Shown here in pieces: positions 6,526 to 10,902 of a stretch of DNA of 10,902 nucleotides. Each line of letters opens with the position of its first letter. The first letter of the stretch is position 1. Source of the DNA: Dehalococcoidia bacterium (GTDB lineage: Bacteria; Chloroflexota; Dehalococcoidia; Dehalococcoidales; DAOWLH01); contig DAOWLH010000084.1 in assembly GCA_030643515.1 (NCBI GenBank), forward strand, positions 1-10,902. The letters run 5' to 3'. A program made the translations under genes and the position numbers. The notes under the pieces were generated by a model, which did no database searches, was not told the origin of the DNA, and was given only the letters and a program-made list of their open reading frames with translations.

Positions 6526-6554
6526 AACCTACCACAATATATAGTGCTTGTCAA
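6526..6554 (-). promoter_or_regulatory. Putative promoter of the nrdR-nrdJ operon
   Basis: On the minus strand TTGACA (6554-6549) is followed after 17 bases by TAGGTT (6531-6526), a weak -10. NrdR box 2 fills the spacer almost exactly. A second reading is TTGTGG (6537-6532), 17 bases, TACTAT (6514-6509), where the boxes would cover -35 and -10. Either way the boxes overlap the promoter, which fits repression. Confidence 0.5.
6532..6547 (-). promoter_or_regulatory. NrdR box 2 (gene-distal)
   Basis: CCACAATATATAGTGC matches the NrdR box consensus at nearly every position, including the invariant C and G and the ATAT core. It is separated from box 1 by a 16-base linker (6516-6531). Confidence 0.9.
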
Positions 6555-6572
6555 GCCCGCTGGGGGTACCGG

Positions 6573-6612
6573 CAAAAAAGAAAAGGCTGCGGGCAGGGGC
6601 CCGCAGCCTTTT
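6573..6612 (-). terminator. Strong intrinsic terminator of the ftsA-ftsZ operon
   Basis: Read on the minus strand, AAAAGGCTGCGGGC (6612-6599) pairs perfectly over 14 bases with GCCCGCAGCCTTTT (6594-6581) around a four-base loop, and a run of six T (6578-6573) follows one base after the stem's own four T. It lies 22 bases after the ftsZ stop and shields the nrdR promoter from read-through. Confidence 0.93.
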
Positions 6613-6634
6613 CGAGGGGGGAAACCCTAGAATT

Positions 6635-7762
6635 CTAATGCCAGCTTTTTGCCTGCTGGCTAACCACCTTATCGGATGGCGTCACCGCCTGACGCTGACG
6701 GCTGAATAGGGGACGCCGCAGGAACGAAGGAACATCCAGCTCGTCCTCGGTCCTGATGCTCTTGAGCTGTTGGGTCAGTTCGTCATCCTCTATATCCACA
6801 TCATATTCTGTCTTGGAGACAAAGCCAGTGGCAATCAGCGTAATCCTGACATCACTACCCATGCCGGGGTCGTGGGCGACTCCAAAGATGATGTTGGCAT
6901 CCGGGTCCACCGCCTGCTTAATCACCTCGGCGGCTTCATTGACTTCAAACAGGGTTAGATCGCTGCCGCCGACGATATTGAAAAGCACTCCCTTGGAACC
7001 TTCAATGGTCACATCCAGCAGCGGGCTAGCCAGAGCCTCCTTGGCACCGTCTACAGCCCGGTTCTTGCCCGAGCCCCGGCCGATGGACATCCAGGCAGGG
7101 CCTGCATCCTTCATCACGGCGCTAACGTCGGCGAAATCAAGGTTAATCATTCCAGGAACGGTGATTACCTCGGAGATAGCCTGAACGCCGTGCCTGAGGA
7201 CATCATCGGCCATCTTAAAGGCGCTGTCGACACCGGTCTTCTGGTCACAAAGGTCAATCAGGCGGTCGTTGGGGATTATGATAAGGGTATCAACTTTGCC
7301 CAAAAGCTTGCTGATCCCCTCCTTGGCCACCTCAGAACGGTGAGTACCCTCAAAAGCAAAGGGCTTGGTCACCACAGCGATGGTCAGGGCACCACTCTCC
7401 TTGGCCGTCTCAGCAATAATACCAGCGGCGCCGGTGCCGGTGCCGCCACCCATGCCGGCGGTGATAAACACCATATCAGCGCCAGCGACCAGTTCCTTAA
7501 TCTCCTCCTTGCTCTCCTCGGCTGCCTTTTGTCCCTTAGAGCAATCACCACCGACACCCAGCCCCCGGGTAAGTCTTTCCCCTAGCTGGATGCGGGTTGG
7601 TGCTTCAGTGATGGCCAGTGCCTGGGCATCGGTGTTCATGGCAATGAACTCCACGCCCTGAATCTCTTCCCTGACCATGCGAGTCACCGCATTACAACCA
7701 CCACCACCGAGGCCGATAACCTTAATCCTGGCTGGATTGGGAACAAAACTTGTTTTTGCCAT
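6635..7762 (-). CDS. ftsZ: Cell division GTPase FtsZ
   Basis: Tubulin homologue that forms the cytokinetic Z-ring. Of 375 residues, the GTPase domain shows GLGGGGCNAV (17-26), the tubulin signature GGGTGTG (105-111), PNDRL (164-168) and the T7-loop NLDFADV (207-213) with D209 and D212 for GTP hydrolysis across the subunit interface. The globular part ends near 318. The conserved tail peptide that docks on FtsA is present as ELDVPSFLRR (341-350), after a linker of only about 20-25 residues, and 25 further residues follow it. Start ATG 7762 has AGGAGG close upstream; the gap to ftsA is 36 bases. Last gene of the mraZ-rsmH-ftsA-ftsZ unit, followed by a strong terminator. Confidence 0.98.
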   Translation of the reverse strand: MAKTSFVPNPARIKVIGLGGGGCNAVTRMVREEIQGVEFIAMNTDAQALAITEAPTRIQLGERLTRGLGVGGDCSKGQKAAEESKEEIKELVAGADMVFITAGMGGGTGTGAAGIIAETAKESGALTIAVVTKPFAFEGTHRSEVAKEGISKLLGKVDTLIIIPNDRLIDLCDQKTGVDSAFKMADDVLRHGVQAISEVITVPGMINLDFADVSAVMKDAGPAWMSIGRGSGKNRAVDGAKEALASPLLDVTIEGSKGVLFNIVGGSDLTLFEVNEAAEVIKQAVDPDANIIFGVAHDPGMGSDVRITLIATGFVSKTEYDVDIEDDELTQQLKSIRTEDELDVPSFLRRPLFSRQRQAVTPSDKVVSQQAKSWH

Positions 7763-7798
7763 TTCCTCCTCCTTTTCTTCTATCTCTTTTTTTCTTTA

Positions 7799-9013
7799 CT
7801 AACGGAACAGGCTTCTGATTTTCAGAGCCATTTTCCGCAGGCGGAAGCCAAACCAACCGCCATTCCATCGCCGGGTGCTGCGGTTCTTAGCACCCCAGAG
7901 TAGCAGCCCAACACTGGTGGCATATGCCGGATCACGAACGGTATCGGCTATGCCGGAGATATGGGTAGGTACGCCCACTCTCACCGGCAGCTTCAGTACT
8001 TCACGTCCCAGCGTCTCTATCCCGGAAAGGTTAGCAGTGCCACCGGTGAGCACCAGCCCGGCCGGTACTAGCGATTCATAATCGGAACGGGGCAACTCAA
8101 GCAGGATGAGTCTCAGAATCTCCTCAACCCTTGCGCGGATGATATCACACAGGTCCTGATATGATATGCCGTGCCCGTCCTCCGATATCTGGTTGGCGGT
8201 CTCCATCTGGCTTTCATAGACCGGCATAACGCTGCCATATCTCTTTTTCATCTCTTCGGCTACTTCAAAGGGTAGTCCCAATCCGATGGCAATATCGCGG
8301 GTAAGCTGGTAACCGGCCACCGGCAGTATGGAGGTATGCCATATACTGCCTTCCTTGAAAACACAGATGTCACTGGTACCGCCACCGATATCAGCCAGGA
8401 CAACGCCCACCTGCTTCTCGTCCTCCGTGAGTACCGCCTCGCTTGAGGCCAGCGGCTCCAGTACCAGGTCATCAATATCAATGCCGAGGCTGCGGATACA
8501 CTTGACCAGATTCTGAATAGAGGTGGCCGCAGCGGTGACAATGTGTGTTTCAACATCAAGCCTGAAACCATACATTCCTACCGGATTCTTGACGCCGGTC
8601 TGGCCATCAACGGCATAGCCCCGGGGGATGACATGCAGCAGTTGCCTATCGTTGGGCACCTTAATGCTCTGGGCGTTGCTCAACACCCGCCTCAGGTCAT
8701 CGGGCCGCACCAGCCGGTCGTTGCGGGTGATAGCCACCACACCCCGGTTGTTGACCGAGTTGACATGGCGGCCGGTAACCCCGACATAGGCTGAGTCCAC
8801 CTTATAGTCGCAGGACTGTTCTGCCTTTCCCACCGACTCACGGATTGCCTCCCGGGCGTCGTTGATGTTGACCACCAAGCCCTTGTGCAAGCCATGAGAT
8901 GGAGTAACGCCGACGCCAACTATCCGGGTACTGCCGGTGTCGCTAATCTCGGCAATGGTGGTACATATCTTGGTGGTACCAACATCAATTGAAGATATAG
9001 TGTGTTTTTTCAT
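7799..9013 (-). CDS. ftsA: Cell division protein FtsA
   Basis: Actin-like ATPase that ties FtsZ filaments to the membrane. Of 404 residues, the ATP-binding motifs are IDVGTTKI (9-16), DIGGGTSDI (208-216) and VLTGGTANL (321-329). The FtsA-specific 1C subdomain sits at about 85-165 in place of an actin subdomain. The C-terminus carries an amphipathic helix (GFRLRKMALKIRSLFR, 389-404) with a spaced pattern of hydrophobic and basic residues, the membrane-targeting sequence of the family. Start ATG 9013 has GGGAGGAG upstream. It comes 85 bases after rsmH; ftsI, ftsW, ftsQ and the mur genes that usually lie between are missing. Confidence 0.97.
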   Translation of the reverse strand: MKKHTISSIDVGTTKICTTIAEISDTGSTRIVGVGVTPSHGLHKGLVVNINDAREAIRESVGKAEQSCDYKVDSAYVGVTGRHVNSVNNRGVVAITRNDRLVRPDDLRRVLSNAQSIKVPNDRQLLHVIPRGYAVDGQTGVKNPVGMYGFRLDVETHIVTAAATSIQNLVKCIRSLGIDIDDLVLEPLASSEAVLTEDEKQVGVVLADIGGGTSDICVFKEGSIWHTSILPVAGYQLTRDIAIGLGLPFEVAEEMKKRYGSVMPVYESQMETANQISEDGHGISYQDLCDIIRARVEEILRLILLELPRSDYESLVPAGLVLTGGTANLSGIETLGREVLKLPVRVGVPTHISGIADTVRDPAYATSVGLLLWGAKNRSTRRWNGGWFGFRLRKMALKIRSLFR

Positions 9014-9071
9014 CTGGCTCCTCCCTTTTATAGTTTATATTTTTGCCTATCTGAGCTAATTTAGCCCTCAC
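8985..9071 (-). CDS. Possible 28-codon leader ORF overlapping the ftsA start
   Basis: A strong AGGAGG (9085-9080) lies 13 bases after the rsmH stop. Eight bases further on a GTG (9071) opens a 28-codon frame, starting MRAKLAQIGKNINYK, which runs through the ftsA ribosome-binding site and ends 29 bases inside ftsA in another frame. A closer ATG at 9073 is followed at once by TGA (ATGTGA), a start-stop pair. The peptide is charged and resembles no family I know. It could couple or tune ftsA translation, or be a relic of a lost gene whose ribosome-binding site survives. Confidence 0.3.
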   Translation of the reverse strand: MRAKLAQIGKNINYKREEPDEKTHYIFN

Positions 9072-9098
9072 ATCTTTAACCTCCTCCTCCCGCTTAGG

Positions 9099-10148
9099 TT
9101 ACTGGAATGGCGCCGAAGAAACGCCAAGAACTTCCCTTAAGATGATCGGCTTGCGCCAGCCGCCAGGATTGATATCACCTAAAAAACTTAATCTCTCGGT
9201 GGATTCGCGCCATTCATCCTCGGTTATGACGCGCTCCGCCACTCGCAACCGGGCGCTGCGTGCCCGTGGATTGGCTTCCACCTCAGCCGCCGAGGGAGTG
9301 ATGACCTTCCTACTGATTATTTTAAGACGGGCGGTATGCTGACAGCGGCAGACAGGGACATCCAGCGGACAGATGCAGTCCTTCGATTCCTGCTGCCACA
9401 AGCGCTTGACAATGCGGTCTTCTAGAGAGTGGTAGCTGATGACCACCAGCCTGCCGTCGTAACCAAGCAAATTCACCGCCTGTTTCAGGGCGGTTTCCAG
9501 GTTGCCAAGCTCGTCATTGACCGCTATGCGCAGCGCCTGGAAGGTCCTGGTGGTCGGATGGATTCTACCCCTCCTCGGGCCTACCGCCCCCTCTACCACC
9601 CGGGCCAGCTCAAGGGTGGTTTTTATAGGCCGCCCGTCAATAATGCGCCGCGCTATGCGAGAGCTGTAGCTCTCTTCGCCGTATTCCCGGATAATCCGGG
9701 CAAGCTCTGCCCCGGAGTAATCGTTGACAATATCGGCGGCGGTAAGCTTCTGGCCGGGGTCAAAGCGCATATCCAGGGGAGCATCCTGCTGAAAGCTGAA
9801 CCCACGGCCGCTGCTGGCCAGTTGTACGGAGGACAGACCCAGGTCAAAGAGAATGCCGTTAACCGGCAGGAAATCGTGCTTTATACAGATCGCCTCTAAG
9901 TTGGCGAAGTTATCGTTGACAATAAGAACGGAGCTCCCGTAGGCGGCCAGTCTGTCACCAGTCGCCTTTACCGCCTCCGGGTCGGCATCAATGCCAAGCA
10001 ACTGGCCACCCGGTGAGCTGCCCTCCATAATGGCGGCAGCATGGCCACCTCCGCCGATGGTACAGTCAATGTAGCGGCCGCCGGGTTGGATGGACAGAGC
10101 GTAAATGGTCTCCTTCAAAAGAACCGGTGTATGAGTCGGCAGCGACAT
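9099..10148 (-). CDS. rsmH: 16S rRNA (cytosine-1402-N4)-methyltransferase RsmH
   Basis: SAM-dependent enzyme that methylates N4 of C1402 in the ribosomal P site (formerly MraW). I prefer ATG 10148, with AGAGG seven bases upstream, giving 349 residues; an in-frame GTG at 10166 would add six residues and overlap mraZ. Motifs: PTHTPVLL (4-11), SAM-binding DCTIGGGGHA (28-37), GRGFSFQQDAPLDMRFD (114-130), ISYHSLEDRIVKR (237-249), and NPRARSARLRVAER (293-306), where most family members end. A cysteine-bearing insert CICPLDVPVCRC (258-269) is common in the family. A 43-residue tail (307-349) follows and looks unrelated. The gene starts ten bases after the mraZ stop. Confidence 0.96.
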   Translation of the reverse strand: MSLPTHTPVLLKETIYALSIQPGGRYIDCTIGGGGHAAAIMEGSSPGGQLLGIDADPEAVKATGDRLAAYGSSVLIVNDNFANLEAICIKHDFLPVNGILFDLGLSSVQLASSGRGFSFQQDAPLDMRFDPGQKLTAADIVNDYSGAELARIIREYGEESYSSRIARRIIDGRPIKTTLELARVVEGAVGPRRGRIHPTTRTFQALRIAVNDELGNLETALKQAVNLLGYDGRLVVISYHSLEDRIVKRLWQQESKDCICPLDVPVCRCQHTARLKIISRKVITPSAAEVEANPRARSARLRVAERVITEDEWRESTERLSFLGDINPGGWRKPIILREVLGVSSAPFQ

Positions 10149-10158
10149 CACCAGGCCT

Positions 10159-10584
10159 CTAACCACTTTCCAGGCTCTCGATTATCTGCCAGGCTTGCTC
10201 CTGACTTTCCGTCTTTTCTTCATCCCAAAGGGCCTTGCTCCACAACTCAAGGTAGTTATTGGCCCCGACAACAATTACTTCATCGCCAATCTGGGCATGC
10301 TCTCTAAGGGGTGCCGGCAGACCGATTCTTCCCTGGCCATCGAGGTTAAGGTAGAAAGCGGTGGCAAAAAGAGCCCGGTTGAGCCGCCTTAACTTGCTGC
10401 GGGTTATCGGGCCACCGGTAAGGGAGTCAGCCAGCTTCTTCCACTCCGGCAGGGTATAGGCAGTAATACACTTTTCTACGCCGGGCGTCAGCACGACACC
10501 GTCCTTCAATCGCGCCCGAAAACGAGGCGGCAGGGGCACCCTGCCCTTGTCATCCAACTTGTATTCAAACTCACCGAAAAACAT
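10159..10584 (-). CDS. mraZ: Transcriptional regulator MraZ
   Basis: AbrB-like DNA-binding protein that heads division clusters and represses its own operon. Its 141 residues hold the two tandem half-domains with the paired signatures DDKGRVPLPPRFR (11-23) and DGQGRIGLPAPLRE (82-95). The start MFFGEFEYKLDDKGR is typical of the family. The ribosome-binding site is poor (AGG within GGGCAGG about 13 bases upstream). A set of three 10-bp repeats and a TTGACA promoter lie upstream. First gene of the mraZ-rsmH-ftsA-ftsZ unit. Confidence 0.97.
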   Translation of the reverse strand: MFFGEFEYKLDDKGRVPLPPRFRARLKDGVVLTPGVEKCITAYTLPEWKKLADSLTGGPITRSKLRRLNRALFATAFYLNLDGQGRIGLPAPLREHAQIGDEVIVVGANNYLELWSKALWDEEKTESQEQAWQIIESLESG

Positions 10585-10640
10585 CTGGCTTATTTATACC
10601 TGCCCAACTCAAGACTGAGATACCACCGAATGAGACCTAA

Positions 10641-10670
10641 TCTCCCTCTTTTCACCACTTTCCCCCACTT
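10641..10670 (-). promoter_or_regulatory. Probable MraZ operator: three 10-bp direct repeats
   Basis: On the minus strand three units follow each other without gaps: AAGTGGGGGA (10670-10661), AAGTGGTGAA (10660-10651), AAGAGGGAGA (10650-10641). Known MraZ sites are G-rich repeats with a 10-bp period (TGGGN every 10 bp in E. coli, AAAGTG-type in mycoplasmas). They lie just downstream of the predicted start of mraZ transcription, well placed for autorepression. A further GGGTGAAGTG lies upstream near 10696-10687. Confidence 0.75.
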
Positions 10671-10677
10671 AACAACA

Positions 10678-10708
10678 ATTTTACTACACTTCACCCTCCA
10701 TTTGTCAA
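10678..10708 (-). promoter_or_regulatory. Putative promoter of the mraZ operon
   Basis: TTGACA (10708-10703) is followed by TAGTAA after 16 bases (10686-10681) and, overlapping, TAAAAT after 19 bases (10683-10678). Transcription would begin near 10672, leaving a leader of about 90 bases that contains the MraZ repeats. Confidence 0.5.
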
Positions 10709-10744
10709 TAGTTTACAATTAAATATTTATCAAGTAGAACTATT

Positions 10745-10774
10745 TTGTTAATTCGGGGCGTGTGGTAATATGGT
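10745..10774 (+). promoter_or_regulatory. Putative promoter of trmD
   Basis: TTGTTA (10745-10750) is followed after 18 bases by TATGGT (10769-10774). It lies in the AT-rich 226-base region shared with the divergent mraZ promoter and would give a leader of about 30 bases. Confidence 0.35.
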
Positions 10775-10810
10775 ACTGTCCCCTTAAGCTCAGACGAACA
10801 GGAGAAGGCA

Positions 10811-10902
10811 GTGCGTATTGACATCTTCACTCTTTTCCCCCGGATGTTCGATGGCCCTTTTGACACCGGCATTTTCCAGCGGGCACTCAGCCAGGGGCTG
10901 GT
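10811..10902 (+). CDS. trmD: tRNA (guanine-37-N1)-methyltransferase TrmD (5' part, runs off window)
   Basis: TrmD adds the m1G37 mark next to the anticodon and prevents frameshifting. Only 30 codons are in the window, starting at GTG 10811 with GGAG (10801-10804) six bases upstream. The translated start MRIDIFTLFPRMFDGPFDTG matches the family's N-terminal signature (RIDIxTLFPxMFxGPF). Transcribed divergently from mraZ. In many bacteria it sits with rpsP, rimM and rplS; none of these precedes it here. The rest lies outside the window. Confidence 0.88.
   Translation, partial: MRIDIFTLFPRMFDGPFDTGIFQRALSQGL

Noticed and set aside
6491..6634. Cobalamin riboswitch in front of the B12-dependent reductase operon
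   Set aside because: The leader between promoter and nrdR is under about 40 bases and shows no B12-box; the space is filled by NrdR boxes and the ftsZ terminator.
9429..9899. Plus-strand open frame of 156 codons
   Set aside because: Antisense to rsmH, whose motifs are all intact in the other strand.
10149..10166. Upstream GTG start for rsmH
   Set aside because: It would overlap the mraZ end and has a poor ribosome-binding site; ATG 10148 has AGAGG at a good distance and gives the usual family N-terminus.
10585..10810. Small RNA or extra gene in the mraZ-trmD gap
   Set aside because: The AT-rich 226 bases are explained by two divergent promoters and the MraZ repeats; no convincing frame or stable RNA fold was seen.

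Overview
The window looks like a chromosomal segment from a member of the Chloroflexota, most likely class Dehalococcoidia. The pointers are a cobalamin-dependent ribonucleotide reductase behind nrdR, a division cluster (mraZ, rsmH, ftsA, ftsZ) with no peptidoglycan genes, and many Chloroflexota-style small regulators. This placement rests on gene content and recollection of the group, not on a search. I see no transposase, phage gene, CRISPR array, tRNA or rRNA.

Layout. Positions 1-466 (minus) hold the 5' part of a TrpB2-type tryptophan synthase beta chain. A divergent promoter region (467-618) separates it from a plus-strand block: a geranylgeranyl-reductase-family flavoprotein (619-1797), an unusual GreA-like protein with an N-terminal recombinase-type DNA-binding domain (1804-2619), a small DUF4870-type membrane protein (2692-3018) and a NarL/LuxR-type response regulator with a degenerate acidic pocket (3075-3761). 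Genes converge at 3762-3866. The rest is minus strand until the far end: nrdJ and nrdR (3867-6490, read nrdR then nrdJ, overlapping by ATGA), then the division operon mraZ-rsmH-ftsA-ftsZ (10584 down to 6635), closed by a strong intrinsic terminator at 6573-6612. At 10811 a divergent trmD begins and runs off the window.

How the parts work together. NrdR should repress its own operon through two NrdR boxes exactly 32 bp apart, so dNTP supply by NrdJ would follow the nucleotide state. MraZ probably binds three 10-bp direct repeats just in front of its own gene and so controls rsmH, ftsA and ftsZ. FtsA and FtsZ are complete and carry the expected membrane-anchor and FtsA-binding motifs, so cytokinesis by a Z-ring seems intact although the murein genes that normally lie between rsmH and ftsA are absent.

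The most interesting items are the recombinase-domain/GreA fusion, the stripped division cluster with a strong orphan ribosome-binding site and tiny ORF where murein genes would normally be, the possible second internal start of nrdJ, the atypical response regulator that seems to be reached by translational coupling through a 19-codon ORF, and the well-preserved NrdR and MraZ operators. I did not find a clear multi-gene novel system.
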